Under the pieces are notes generated by a model. It searched no databases and was not told where the DNA came from. It saw only the letters and a program-made list of their open reading frames with translations. This document shows, in pieces, positions 1 through 10,025 of a stretch of 64,000 bases of DNA. The stretch is from JBBPZA01 sp963797015 (GTDB lineage Bacteria > Actinomycetota > Thermoleophilia > Solirubrobacterales > Solirubrobacteraceae), in the NCBI GenBank assembly GCA_963797015.1, contig CAWCNV010000001.1, forward strand, positions 558,001 to 622,000, written 5' to 3'. Position numbers and translations under genes: made by a program. Position 1 is the stretch's first letter. Each line of letters starts with the position of its first letter.

Positions 1-1234
1 TCTGCATCTTCAGGCGCCGGCCCTTGTAGCGATAGGTCGGTGGGTCGGACGAGTAGTCGACGTCCTGCTCGACGTAGACCTGCTGGTTGACGAGCTCCTC
101 GCTGGTGGTGGTGAAGGCGATGTCGCGGTTCTGGCCGATCAGGACGTAGGGCTCGCCCGCGATCGCCATGCCGCCGGCTGAGTAGCCGGGAGCCTTCAGG
201 TACTCCTCGACGTCGATGCTCGGCGACGAGAAGCCCTCCTGGGGCGCACCCCAGAGAAGCGCCCGGCCGCTGCGCGAACGTCGCGGGGCGACCACGAAGG
301 CGTTGGACCCGTCCTTCCAGGGCACGCCGTAGGTCTCCCCGCGGCGCTCGCGACCCGCGCGCGTGCGCTGCAGGGCGTCGGCCGCGGCGGTCAGCGAGCT
401 GTCCGGGAGCGCGGCGAGCGGGTCTCCGCCGGCCGTTCGCGTGGAAGCGGTGGCCGCGCTCGCGTCCGAGGGGACGGTCGTAGGCGCCGTCGGGTCGTTG
501 ATCCACAGCGCGTCGTCGAAGATCCGAAGCGCGTTGCCGGCCGGGTCGGCGTCGCCCTGCCCGCGCAGCCTGGCTTCGAGGTAGCGCCGGAAGCTCTCGT
601 AGTCGAGCTCGCTGCCTCCCCCGCCGCCGAACTCGCGCGCCAGGAAGTTCCCGACGGCGACCGTGTCGACCGGGCTCCAGCGGGGCGGGCGGTAGGGCTG
701 GTCGCCGAGCCCGAGGATCCTCCCGAGCAACCAGAACTCGTTCGGGACGGAGGCGTCGCGGGCCGCCTGGGTCCGGTAGATCGCGTCGAGGTAGGCGTTG
801 ATGCCGGCGGCGTAGTCGCTCAGCGCCGCGCGGTTCGTGCGCGGCAGCGATCGGTACTCCGTCCGCAGCTCGGCGTTCGTGTAGTAGTCGCGCCGGTTGT
901 CCTGGTCGTCCTGCAGCTCGCTGGGCCCGAAGAGCTCGGCCAGCGTGCCACGCACGTTGCGGCGGACGAGCTCCATCTGGGACAGGCGATCCTCGGCCTG
1001 GGCCCAGCCCGAGCCGAACCACATGCCGGCGACGGTGCGGCCGGTGATGTGGGGCACGCCGTACGCGTCGCGCCGGATGGTGGCGGACTGAGCGCCCTGG
1101 CCCACGGTCTCGCGCTTGACGGTGGCCGGTCGCGCGGGACCGGGTGCGGCCGCGGCCGCCGGCGCCACGAAAGCCAGCATCGCGATCGCGGCTGTCAGCG
1201 CCGCGAGCGCGGACCTCGGAGCTGCTCCCTCCAC
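1..1234 (-). CDS. Penicillin acylase-family (S45) Ntn hydrolase, C-terminal part outside the window
   Basis: Reading leftward from a GTG at 1234, about 411 residues are visible before the window edge. The N-terminus is a hydrophobic Ala-rich signal peptide, so the product is probably exported. RRDAYGVPHI and a following GSGWAQAEDR segment are typical of the S45 alpha chain. The motif KDGSNAFVV places a Ser at about residue 310; in S45 precursors this Ser becomes the N-terminal nucleophile of the beta chain after self-cleavage. Known relatives hydrolyse amides such as penicillins or acyl-homoserine lactones; the substrate here cannot be read. It is divergent from the small gene at 1334. Confidence 0.85.
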   Translation of the reverse strand, partial: MEGAAPRSALAALTAAIAMLAFVAPAAAAAPGPARPATVKRETVGQGAQSATIRRDAYGVPHITGRTVAGMWFGSGWAQAEDRLSQMELVRRNVRGTLAELFGPSELQDDQDNRRDYYTNAELRTEYRSLPRTNRAALSDYAAGINAYLDAIYRTQAARDASVPNEFWLLGRILGLGDQPYRPPRWSPVDTVAVGNFLAREFGGGGGSELDYESFRRYLEARLRGQGDADPAGNALRIFDDALWINDPTAPTTVPSDASAATASTRTAGGDPLAALPDSSLTAAADALQRTRAGRERRGETYGVPWKDGSNAFVVAPRRSRSGRALLWGAPQEGFSSPSIDVEEYLKAPGYSAGGMAIAGEPYVLIGQNRDIAFTTTSEELVNQQVYVEQDVDYSSDPPTYRYKGRRLKMQ

Positions 1235-1333
1235 GGGACGAGCGTACGCCGGTCGGACGCCCGCTGCAACGTGCCCGGATGTCGCGGGCGAGGGCGTACC
1301 ATGAGCGCAGTCTCGAGAGCAGAGGAGCCCGCT

Positions 1334-1558
1334 ATGGCACGACTCGTGCGGATGGACCAGACCGGCCACACGACGCTGGCGGAGTGGACCGCCGGTGACA
1401 CCGAGGCAACCGACGCGGCGGTCGCCGCGTTCCGAGCCGAGCTCGACCGCGGTTACTTCGGGGTCGTCACGCAGGGCGCGGGTGACGCGCAGATGGTGCG
1501 CGAGCTTCCGCTCGACGCGGAGCTCGTGATCATGCGCCGCCCGATCGCGGGCGGGTAG
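1334..1558 (+). CDS. Small conserved protein of unknown function, 74 aa
   Basis: The ATG at 1334 follows an AGAGGAG SD sequence with 6-nt spacing, so I prefer it to the in-frame ATG at 1301. The product begins MARLVRMDQTGHTTLAEW and ends LVIMRRPIAGG. It is acidic in the middle and has no membrane segment or signal peptide. The pattern RMDxTGHTTLAEW with a C-terminal LxxxRRPIAGG looks like a small conserved actinobacterial family, but I know no function. The gene at 1573 follows 14 nt later and may be cotranscribed. Confidence 0.6.
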   Translation: MARLVRMDQTGHTTLAEWTAGDTEATDAAVAAFRAELDRGYFGVVTQGAGDAQMVRELPLDAELVIMRRPIAGG

Positions 1559-1572
1559 GGCTCGGCCCAGGC

Positions 1573-2238
1573 ATGGCAGCGCCCCCGCTCGCCTCGAGCG
1601 CGCCGGTCGGCGTGCTCCCCGAGGTGGCGACCGTCCACTGGCGGCGCCGTGTCGACGAGGCGTCGCTCGTCTCTCGCCAGCGGCTCTGGACCGCGACCAC
1701 CGTCGCTCACGTGGTCCCGTTCATCGCGATCGCGATCGGTTTGATGGTCCTGCAGCCGCTCGCCTTCGCGGTCTCGGCGATCGCGCTGATCAAGGCGTAC
1801 GTGATCCCCGCGCTCTACGCGCGCAGGGGGGCGAACGTGGTGAGGCCGCGCCGGCGTGGGGAGGATGCCGCGGAGCGTCGGGCGCTGGGACTGCTCGGCG
1901 ACCTCGTCGATCACGACGCGCGTGAGCTGCTGGTACTGACCGGCCTCGTGCTCGAGCCGGGCCGGCTCGGGACGTGGCTGGTGGGCGAGGCGGGCGCGCT
2001 CCTGGTCCGGCCCCGAGGCCGCACGGTGATGTGCTGGTGCGTGCGCGTGCCCGACCCCGACCTGCCGGCCGGCGACCGCATCGCCCACCTGCTGCTCGCT
2101 CTGCGCGCCGACGAGCAGGGCTTCGCGACGGTCGCGAACCTCGCCTTCGCCGGCGCGCGCTGGCGCGTGCGGCCGAAGCTGCCGGAGGCGATGCGCCCCG
2201 CGCTGAAGGCAGCGGTGCGCGCGCAAGCGCGGCGCTAG
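1573..2238 (+). CDS. Hypothetical protein with two adjacent membrane segments, 221 aa
   Basis: About 45 soluble N-terminal residues are followed by two hydrophobic stretches (roughly residues 45-75, around VVPFIAIAIGLMVLQPLAFAV), then a basic loop and a soluble C-terminal domain of about 140 residues with a central WLVGEAGALLVRPRGRTVMC segment. No catalytic motif is recognised. The C-terminal part has a vaguely nuclease/NERD-like length but none of the expected acidic residues. It is probably anchored with the C-terminal domain in the cytoplasm. A GC-rich inverted repeat follows the stop codon. Confidence 0.6.
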   Translation: MAAPPLASSAPVGVLPEVATVHWRRRVDEASLVSRQRLWTATTVAHVVPFIAIAIGLMVLQPLAFAVSAIALIKAYVIPALYARRGANVVRPRRRGEDAAERRALGLLGDLVDHDARELLVLTGLVLEPGRLGTWLVGEAGALLVRPRGRTVMCWCVRVPDPDLPAGDRIAHLLLALRADEQGFATVANLAFAGARWRVRPKLPEAMRPALKAAVRAQARR

Positions 2239-2321
2239 CGGGGGCCGCCGGCCGGGCTTCTCCGCCCGCCGGCCCGCACGTGAAGCCTGCCGGCCCCCCG
2301 GTGCGGATCCGGCTCGACCAA

Positions 2322-2353
2322 GTGTCGAGCGTGTTTGCAGGAAGTTTCGACAC
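2322..2353. repeat. Inverted repeat GTGTCGA...TCGACAC
   Basis: The arms 2322-2328 and 2347-2353 are perfect 7-bp inverted copies separated by 18 bp, about 45 nt upstream of a possible 54-codon gene. The position would suit an operator, but no regulator can be assigned. The rest of 2239-2396 holds GC-rich short palindromes just after the 1573 gene that may act as a terminator. Confidence 0.3.
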
Positions 2354-2396
2354 ACGGCCGAAGAGACGCGCGCTCGTGTGGCGCACAATCACCCGC

Positions 2397-2561
2397 ATGT
2401 CAGCCGCCTCGCCTCATCGCCTGGTGCTCGTTCCGGCTCTCCGCGCCTCGGACGGCGTGCGGCCCGCGGGATCACCACGCCGCTACCGCCTCGCCCGCGT
2501 CGCACCCCGAGTCGCGACCGACCCCGGTCGGTTCGAGTACCTGAAGAAGACCTACGACTGA
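2397..2561 (+). CDS. Possible small basic protein, 54 aa
   Basis: An ATG at 2397 opens 54 codons starting MSAASPHRLVLVPALR and ending RFEYLKKTYD. It has no SD sequence, no recognised domain and many Arg residues. The acidic/aromatic tail YLKKTYD is not typical of random GC-rich reading frames, which is the only reason to keep it. From 2562 to 2706 I see no gene, only GC-rich direct repeats of the type CAAATGCGCGCGCC near 2615 and 2640. Confidence 0.25.
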   Translation: MSAASPHRLVLVPALRASDGVRPAGSPRRYRLARVAPRVATDPGRFEYLKKTYD

Positions 2562-2722
2562 GCGGCCCGCGCGCGAAGAGTTGGGGCCGTCGTGCGGGTG
2601 CGCGCGGGCAGGCGCAAATGCGCGCGCCCACGTGCGGCGCAATGCGCGCGCCTAGGGGCGGCGCGAAAGGCGGGCGCCGCCGGGCCGGCCGAGGGCCGGC
2701 GCCGTCTACTCTTTGTCTCACC

Positions 2723-2908
2723 ATGCAAGAGGCAGCCAAGCCCTCACTGCTCAAGCGCGTCCTGGCCGTTGCGGTGCTGATCTGCGTCGGCCTGCTGTTG
2801 CTGAAGCTCGCCGCCGGCTTCGTCGTCGGCACGGTCATCACGATCTTCTGGATCCTGGTGGCGGTGTTCGTCGTCGCCGCCCTGGTCTGGGCCATCAGGC
2901 ACATCTAG
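2723..2908 (+). CDS. Small membrane protein, 61 aa
   Basis: The product begins MQEAAKPSLLKRVLAVAVL and is almost entirely hydrophobic after residue 12, with two membrane spans (about 13-32 and 36-57) and the short basic tail IRHI. Possible -10 box TACTCT at 2707-2712 lies 10 nt before the ATG and no SD sequence is visible, so the mRNA may be leaderless or nearly so. The next gene starts 9 nt after the stop codon, so the two small membrane proteins probably form one operon. Function unknown. Confidence 0.6.
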   Translation: MQEAAKPSLLKRVLAVAVLICVGLLLLKLAAGFVVGTVITIFWILVAVFVVAALVWAIRHI

Positions 2909-2917
2909 CTCGGCGTC

Positions 2918-3220
2918 GTGGCCGGCGGGGCCTATCTGGTCATCGCGCTCGCGTTCGGGCTTGCGGGCGGCATCGTCGGCAAGATCAAGGGCAGCTCCTT
3001 CTTCATCTGGTTCCTGATCTCGGCGATCGTCCCCGTCATCGGACTCGTCGCCGCCATCCTTTACCGGTGGGACAGCGAGGAGGCTCGCCGCTACTGCCCG
3101 GGATGCGGAAAGCTGGTCAACCTCCACGACGCGATCTGCACCCGCTGCGGAACCGAGCTCGAGTTCCCGGACGAAGCGGTGATCTCGAAGGGGGAGGAGC
3201 GGCGGCTGCGGGCCGGCTGA
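2918..3220 (+). CDS. Two-span membrane protein with C-terminal zinc ribbon, 100 aa
   Basis: A GTG start gives a protein with two hydrophobic segments (about residues 5-22 and 28-48) and a soluble tail containing CPGCGKLVNLHDAICTRCG, a paired CxxC zinc ribbon. Small proteins of this layout are common in actinobacteria and usually have no assigned function. It follows the 61-aa membrane protein by 9 nt. Confidence 0.7.
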   Translation: MAGGAYLVIALAFGLAGGIVGKIKGSSFFIWFLISAIVPVIGLVAAILYRWDSEEARRYCPGCGKLVNLHDAICTRCGTELEFPDEAVISKGEERRLRAG

Positions 3221-3452
3221 GGGCGGCCGCCGCTTGCGGGCCGGCTGAGGGCGGCCGGCCGCCTGCGGCGAGCGAGCGGCCCGGCTGCGGGCCGGATAAG
3301 GGGCCGGCAGCGGGCGAGCGAGCGGCGCGGCTCCGGGCGGGGCCGTGATCGGTCCCGAGGGGCTGAAAATGGCGCGCTAGACTGGTGTTTCTCGGCCGCG
3401 GAGGTGAATGCCGCGCGGCCCATATCCGTCCCGCCGACCGAAGGATCGCAGC
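3221..3452. other. GC-rich leader region before ilvB
   Basis: This 232-nt stretch holds repeated GGGCCGGCTGAGGGCGGCC-type segments that can form strong hairpins, then a possible -10 box TAGACT at 3378-3383. A GGAGGTGA sequence lies directly before an in-frame ATG at 3408. I looked for an Ile/Val/Leu-rich leader peptide of the kind found before many ilvB genes and saw none. Confidence 0.3.
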
Positions 3453-5129
<1,677 letters not shown>

Positions 5130-5172
5130 CCGTCGAGGGCGAGGCGGCCGCGCGCCGCGAGGGGGCATCGTG

Positions 5173-5730
5173 ATGGGCGAGCCCGGCACCAAGGAGGTCC
5201 TGAGCCTCGAGGAGCTCGAGGCCGCCGGCGGCATGCGCACGGGGCGCAAGCACATCCTCTCGATCCTGGTCGAGAACAAGCCCGGCGTGCTGACGCGCGT
5301 CGCCGGCCTGTTCGCGCGCCGCGGCTTCAACATCGACACGCTGGCCGTCGGCCCGACCGACGACGCCCGGGTCTCGCGCGTGACGCTGACCCTCGACGGC
5401 GCCCTGCACCCGATCGACCAGGTGACCAAGCAGCTCCACAAGCTCGTCAACGTGCTCAAGATCCGCGATCTCGAGCCCGAGGAGACGGTCGCCCGCGAGC
5501 TCGCGCTGTTCAAGATCTCCGCCGACGGCGCCGCGCGCGCCGAGGTCATGCAGATCGCCGAGATCTTCCGCGGCAAGGTCGTGGACCTGACCAAGCGCTC
5601 GATCACCATCGAGGTCACCGGCACCGACGACAAGATCGGCGCCTTCGAGCGGATGGTGCGGCCCTTCGGTCTGATCGAGATGGTGCGCACCGGCGAGATC
5701 GCGATCGCCCGCGGCCGCGGCGAGACGTAG
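5173..5730 (+). CDS. ilvN: Acetolactate synthase small (regulatory) subunit
   Basis: The product is about 185 aa. An N-terminal ACT domain (ILSILVENKPGVLTRVAGLFARRGFNIDTLAVGPT) is followed by the C-terminal small-subunit domain (ELALFKISADGAARAEVMQIAEIFRGKVVDLT). In this family the subunit binds valine, stabilises IlvB and gives feedback inhibition. The start may also be the GTG at 5170 immediately before the ATG. It is cotranscribed with ilvB. ilvC is not adjacent here but lies 19 kb downstream. Confidence 0.96.
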   Translation: MGEPGTKEVLSLEELEAAGGMRTGRKHILSILVENKPGVLTRVAGLFARRGFNIDTLAVGPTDDARVSRVTLTLDGALHPIDQVTKQLHKLVNVLKIRDLEPEETVARELALFKISADGAARAEVMQIAEIFRGKVVDLTKRSITIEVTGTDDKIGAFERMVRPFGLIEMVRTGEIAIARGRGET

Positions 5731-5745
5731 CCCCCGCCGCGCCCG

Positions 5746-5751
5746 TATACC
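5746..5751 (+). promoter_or_regulatory. -10-like box TATACC before menF
   Basis: TATACC ends 4 nt before the menF ATG and no SD sequence is present. It fits the leaderless pattern seen across the window, although the spacing is shorter than usual. Confidence 0.35.
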
Positions 5752-5755
5752 GGAC

Positions 5756-7210
5756 ATGAACGTGTCCGTCTCCACGCGCGAGGGCCGGCCGTTCGCGCTC
5801 AGCGGCGCGGACCGGGCGCGTCTGGCCGCCCGCCTGGAGGAGGCGATCCGGCGTGCGCGCCAGTCGGGCGGCGAGGCGCTCGCCGCGCTCACGGTCCCGG
5901 TCGCCGCGAGCGTCGACCCCACGGCGGTGGCGCTCGCCTCGCGCCGCGCCGGCGAGCCCTGGTGGGTGATGGAGCAGCCCGATCGCGACCGCTTCGCGCT
6001 CGCCACGCTCGGCGAGGTGCGCCGCGTCGAAGCCCCGGCGCGCGCCCACGAGGACCGCTTCGCCGCGGTGGCGCGCGGCTGGCGCGAGCTGCTCGCCGAA
6101 GCCGTGGCCGACCCGCCCGAGGGCCAGCGCGGCGCCGGTCTGGTGGCCACCGCCGGCTTCGCGTTCGCGCCCGACGGCGGGTCGGCCCCGCACTGGTCCG
6201 GCTTCCCGCCCGCGGCGCTCGGCGTGCCCGAGGTCGCGCTCGCGCGCCGGGGCGACGGGGTGCGCCTCACCGTTGTGGCCCTGGCGGCGCCCGACGACGT
6301 CGCCGACCAGCTCCTGGCGCGTATCGACGCCCGCCTCGACGAGCTGCGGATCGCGCCGCTGCCGCTGGTCGACCCGTCGCCCGCGGGTCGCTGCCGGATC
6401 GTCGGCGCGACTCCGCCCGAGCACTACGAATCCGCGGTGGGGCGCGCGGTGGAGCGCATCCGCGCGGGCGAGCTCGAGAAGGTCGTGCTGGCGCGCGAGG
6501 TCCAGGTGCACGCGTCCCAACCGCACGACGCGGCCGCCGTGCTCGGGTTCCTGCGCGAGGCGTTCCCCGCCTGCTACGTCGTCGGCGCCGGGCGGGGTGA
6601 CAGCGCCTTCGTGGCCGCCAGCCCCGAGCTCCTGATCCGCCGCGAGGGGATGCGGGCGAGCACCGTCGCGCTCGCCGGCTCCACGCGCCGGTCCGCCGAC
6701 CCAGCCGTCGACGTGCACCTCGGCGAGCAGCTCCTGCGCTCGGACAAGGACCGCGAGGAGCAGGAGATCGTCGCGCGACGCATCGAGCGCGTGCTGCGCC
6801 CACGCTCGGTGTGGCTCGCGGCCGGCCCCGAGCCCGTGCTCGTGCAGGTCGCCAACATCCAGCACCTCGCCACTCCGATCCGGGCCCAGCTCGCGCGCCC
6901 TGTGTCCGTGGTCGAGCTGGCCGGCGCGCTGCACCCGACTCCCGCGGTGGGCGGCGAGCCCCACGAGCGCGCGGCCGCCCTGATCCCCGCCCTGGAGGGG
7001 CTCGACCGCGGCTGGTACGCGGGCGCTCTGGGCTGGACCGACGCCGCAGAGGACGGGGAGCTGTGCGTCGCGCTGCGCTGCGCGCTGCTGTCGGGGACCG
7101 TCGCTCGCTGCTACGCGGGCGTGGGAGTCGTGCGCGACTCCGACCCCGCGGCCGAGCTGGCCGAGACCGAGGTCAAGCTCCAGGCGCTGTTGCCCGTGCT
7201 GGCGGGCTGA
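5756..7210 (+). CDS. menF: Isochorismate synthase
   Basis: This enzyme converts chorismate to isochorismate, the entry step of the classical menaquinone pathway. The 484-aa protein has a variable N-terminal half and the conserved chorismate-binding half: LEKVVLAREVQV, the FVAASPELLIRREG strand, TVALAGSTRR, the SDKDREEQEIV segment, HLATPIRAQL and ALHPTPAVGG. These match the MenF/EntC branch of the chorismate-utilising family. menD, menH, menC, menB, menA and menE lie within the next 17 kb, which favours menaquinone over siderophore synthesis. Its 3' end overlaps the convergent gene at 7173 by 38 nt. Confidence 0.93.
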   Translation: MNVSVSTREGRPFALSGADRARLAARLEEAIRRARQSGGEALAALTVPVAASVDPTAVALASRRAGEPWWVMEQPDRDRFALATLGEVRRVEAPARAHEDRFAAVARGWRELLAEAVADPPEGQRGAGLVATAGFAFAPDGGSAPHWSGFPPAALGVPEVALARRGDGVRLTVVALAAPDDVADQLLARIDARLDELRIAPLPLVDPSPAGRCRIVGATPPEHYESAVGRAVERIRAGELEKVVLAREVQVHASQPHDAAAVLGFLREAFPACYVVGAGRGDSAFVAASPELLIRREGMRASTVALAGSTRRSADPAVDVHLGEQLLRSDKDREEQEIVARRIERVLRPRSVWLAAGPEPVLVQVANIQHLATPIRAQLARPVSVVELAGALHPTPAVGGEPHERAAALIPALEGLDRGWYAGALGWTDAAEDGELCVALRCALLSGTVARCYAGVGVVRDSDPAAELAETEVKLQALLPVLAG

Positions 7211-8237
7211 GCTCCACCACGCGCGCCTCGGCCGTGCTGACGCGCGCGGCATCGAGCACTCGCAGGCCCGCGACCGCGTCCTCCGGCGGCACCGGCGGCG
7301 GCGCCCCGTCCCGCAGCCAGTGGACGACGCCGGCGTAGAACGCGGGGTAGTCGCCGCGCTCGAGTGGCACCGCCTGCTCGCCGTGCTCCTCGACCAGGCG
7401 GCCGGCGCGCTCGCCCAAGCCGAAGCCGGGCTCGGACGGCGTCGTTCCCGCGCGCAGCTGATCCTCCTGGACGTCGAGGCCGTCGGTGGCGAAGCCTGCT
7501 CGCATCCCGCTCACGCGGAAGCGCGGGCCATGCAGCGGCGCGACCGCGCCCATCGACAGGTGCGAGCGCACCCCGCCGGCGTGCTCGAGCGCGAGGAACG
7601 CATCGTCCTCGGCCCGGACGCCGGGGCGCCGCCGTGCGAGCTCGGCGTACACCCGCACGACGGGACCGAGCAGCACCAGCGCCTGGTCGACGAGATGCGA
7701 GCCCAGGTCGAGCAGGGTGCCGCCCCCCTCGGCGACATCTCCGCGCTCGCGCCATGCGCTCGGCGCGACCTGCGGCCGGAAGCGCTCGAAGCGCGACTCC
7801 ATGCGCGTCAGCGGACCGAGCGCCTGCTCGGCCACGAGCCGTCGCAGGGTGAGGAAGTCGTCGTCCCAGCGGCGGTTGTGGAACACGGTCAGCGCGGCGC
7901 GGCGGTCGCGCGCCAGCGACACCAACGCGTCAGCCTGGGCGGCCTCGACCGCCAGCGGCTTGTCGACGACGACCGCGACGCCGCGGCGCATCGCCTCCTC
8001 CGCGAGCTCGACGTGGACGCGGTTGGGGGCCGCGACCACGGCCACGTCGCACTGCTCCCAGAGCTCGGCCACGCCGGCCAGCACGCGCGCCTCGGGGTGC
8101 CGCTCGGCGACCTCCGCCCGCCGCGAGGTCACCACCGCGGCGAGGCGCAGCCCGCCGGTGGTCGCGATCAGCGGCGCGTGGAAGGCGCGCCCGGCCAGGC
8201 CGTAGCCGATCAGGCCGACGCGGAGCTCGTCGCTCAT
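7173..8237 (-). CDS. Gfo/Idh/MocA-family NAD(P)-dependent oxidoreductase
   Basis: The 354-aa protein has an N-terminal Rossmann fold (VGLIGYGLAGRAFHAPLI), the family VVVDKPLA motif with the conserved Lys, and the C-terminal alpha/beta domain (GGTLLDLGSHLVDQALVLLG). Family members oxidise or reduce sugars, inositol or biliverdin-like substrates. The substrate cannot be told from sequence, and nothing nearby suggests a sugar pathway. It is convergent with menF, overlapping by 38 nt, and divergent from the ABC transporter with 38 nt between starts. Confidence 0.88.
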   Translation of the reverse strand: MSDELRVGLIGYGLAGRAFHAPLIATTGGLRLAAVVTSRRAEVAERHPEARVLAGVAELWEQCDVAVVAAPNRVHVELAEEAMRRGVAVVVDKPLAVEAAQADALVSLARDRRAALTVFHNRRWDDDFLTLRRLVAEQALGPLTRMESRFERFRPQVAPSAWRERGDVAEGGGTLLDLGSHLVDQALVLLGPVVRVYAELARRRPGVRAEDDAFLALEHAGGVRSHLSMGAVAPLHGPRFRVSGMRAGFATDGLDVQEDQLRAGTTPSEPGFGLGERAGRLVEEHGEQAVPLERGDYPAFYAGVVHWLRDGAPPPVPPEDAVAGLRVLDAARVSTAEARVVELSPPARATAPGA

Positions 8238-8263
8238 GCCCGTATCGTCGCAGCGGGCGCGCC

Positions 8264-8269
8264 TACCCT
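8264..8269 (+). promoter_or_regulatory. -10 box TACCCT of the ABC operon
   Basis: TACCCT ends 6 nt before the ATG at 8276. No clear -35 box or ribosome-binding site is seen, consistent with a leaderless mRNA. Confidence 0.45.
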
Positions 8270-8275
8270 GGAAGC

Positions 8276-9172
8276 ATGTCCCCGCCCGCCATCTCGCTTC
8301 GCGCGGTCGGCAAGCGGTTCGGCCCGATCACCGCGGTCGACGGCCTCGATCTCGAGGTCCCGACGGGGATCTGCTTCGGCCTGCTCGGGCCCAACGGCGC
8401 GGGCAAGTCGACGACCATGCGCATGCTCACGGCGCAGGCGCTGGCCGACGAGGGCGAGATCTCCGTACTCGGCTATGAGCTGCCGCGCGAGTCCAAGCAG
8501 GCGCGCGCGGAGATGGGCGTCGTGCCCCAGCTCGACAACCTCGACACCGAGCTGACCGTGCGCCACATCCTCGACGTGTTCGCGCGCCTCTACCGCGTGC
8601 CGCGGGCGGAGCGCGACGCGGCCGTCCGGCGCGTGCTGGATCGCTCCAAGCTCGCCGACCGGGCCGACACGCCCGTGTCCGAGCTCTCGGGCGGGATGCG
8701 CCGCCGGTTGCTCATCGCGCGCGGGCTCGTGCACTGGCCGCGCCTGCTCCTGCTCGACGAGCCGACCGTCGGCCTCGACCCGCAGGTTCGCCAGGACGTG
8801 TGGTCGCTGATCGACGGGCTGCGCTCGGAGGGCGTGACCGTGCTCATGTCGACCCACTACATCGAGGAGGCCGAGCGGCTGGCCGACACCGTGGCGGTGA
8901 TGTCCGCCGGGCGCGTCGTCGCGCTCGGCCGGCCGGCCGACGTCGTGCGCGAGAACGCGGGCGAGCGCGTCGTCGAGGTCTACGGGCCGCCCGCACGGCT
9001 GGCCGAGGTCACCGAGGAGGGCCGGCGGCGAGGCTGGGTCACGCGCCACCGGGGGACGGCCGTGGCGATCATGTTCGCCGAGCGCCTCGACGGCGCCGCC
9101 CCCGAGGGCGAGGGGCGGCCGGCGAGCCTCGAGGACGCTTTCGTAGCCCTGACAGGAGAGGAGATCGAGTGA
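8276..9172 (+). CDS. ABC exporter ATP-binding protein (DrrA/NodI type)
   Basis: The 298-aa ATPase has Walker A GPNGAGKST, the Q-loop region VVPQLDNLD, signature LSGGMRRRL, Walker B LLLLDEPTVGLDP and switch STHYIEEAERL, followed by a C-terminal tail of about 70 residues as in DrrA/NodI-like subunits. It energises export by the permease that overlaps its stop codon. The substrate is unknown; relatives export drugs, lipids or polysaccharides. Confidence 0.93.
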   Translation: MSPPAISLRAVGKRFGPITAVDGLDLEVPTGICFGLLGPNGAGKSTTMRMLTAQALADEGEISVLGYELPRESKQARAEMGVVPQLDNLDTELTVRHILDVFARLYRVPRAERDAAVRRVLDRSKLADRADTPVSELSGGMRRRLLIARGLVHWPRLLLLDEPTVGLDPQVRQDVWSLIDGLRSEGVTVLMSTHYIEEAERLADTVAVMSAGRVVALGRPADVVRENAGERVVEVYGPPARLAEVTEEGRRRGWVTRHRGTAVAIMFAERLDGAAPEGEGRPASLEDAFVALTGEEIE

Positions 9173-9951
9173 CCCGCCGGCGCCTGCACCGCCTCGAGCC
9201 GGCCGCCATCGCCGGCGTGATGAGCCGCGACGTCGTGGTCTTCCGGCGCTTCTGGAAGGCGACCACCTTCTCCTCGATCGTCGAGCCGACGATCTACCTG
9301 CTCGCGTTCGGCTTCGGCTTCGGCGCGCTGGTTTCCAACGTCAACGGGATGGACTACGTCCAGTACGTGGGCACGGGCGTGGTCGCCAGCGCCGCGCTGT
9401 TCTCGTCGGTCTTCCCGGGCATGTTCAACACCTACGTGCGGCGCGAGTTCCAGCGCACCTACGACGCTCTGCTCGCCGCTCCCGTCGACGTCGAGGAGCT
9501 CGTGACCGCCGAGGTGCTGTGGATCGCCTGCCGCGCCGGGGTGTACTGCATGGCTCCGCTGCTCGTCGCCGTCGCCTTCGGGCTGGAGCCCGGCCCGGGC
9601 GTCGTGATCGTGCCGCTCATCGGCTTCACCACCGGCTTCGGCTTCGCCTCCTTCGGGGTACTGATCTCGGCGATCGCGAAGACGATCGACAACTTCAACT
9701 ACGTCACCAGCGCCGTCATCACACCGCTGTTCCTGGTCGCCGGGACCTTCTTCCCGATCGACCAGCTCCCGCGCGGCGTCCAGGTGATCGCGCACCTCAA
9801 CCCGCTCTACTACACCGTCCAGCTCGTGCGCGACGCGGTGACCCGGGGGCTGCGCCCCGTCGACCTCTTGAACGCCGCCGCGCTGGTCGGCTTCGCGCTC
9901 GTGATGTGGCGCCTCGCGGTGTGGCGCCAGGGCAAGCGGTTGATCGACTGA
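9169..9951 (+). CDS. ABC-2 type transporter permease
   Basis: A GTG overlapping the ATPase stop codon (GTGA), preceded by AGGAG, gives a 260-aa protein with six hydrophobic segments and the ABC-2 conserved block around FNYVTSAVITPLFLVAGTFFP and HLNPLYYTVQLVRD. It closely follows the NodJ/DrrB family. It pairs with the 8276 ATPase to form a homodimeric or heterodimeric exporter. The following 74 nt before the menD stop codon carry nothing recognisable. Confidence 0.92.
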   Translation: MTRRRLHRLEPAAIAGVMSRDVVVFRRFWKATTFSSIVEPTIYLLAFGFGFGALVSNVNGMDYVQYVGTGVVASAALFSSVFPGMFNTYVRREFQRTYDALLAAPVDVEELVTAEVLWIACRAGVYCMAPLLVAVAFGLEPGPGVVIVPLIGFTTGFGFASFGVLISAIAKTIDNFNYVTSAVITPLFLVAGTFFPIDQLPRGVQVIAHLNPLYYTVQLVRDAVTRGLRPVDLLNAAALVGFALVMWRLAVWRQGKRLID

Positions 9952-10025
9952 CCAAGCGCGCGGTCCCCGCCGGCGAACGTCATCGACGAGGGCCGAGTGG
10001 GCGCGTCGAAGCGCTCTCGAAGCGA

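Noticed and set aside
3225..3452. Branched-chain leader peptide before ilvB
   Set aside because: All short frames were read; none has a run of Leu, Ile or Val codons.
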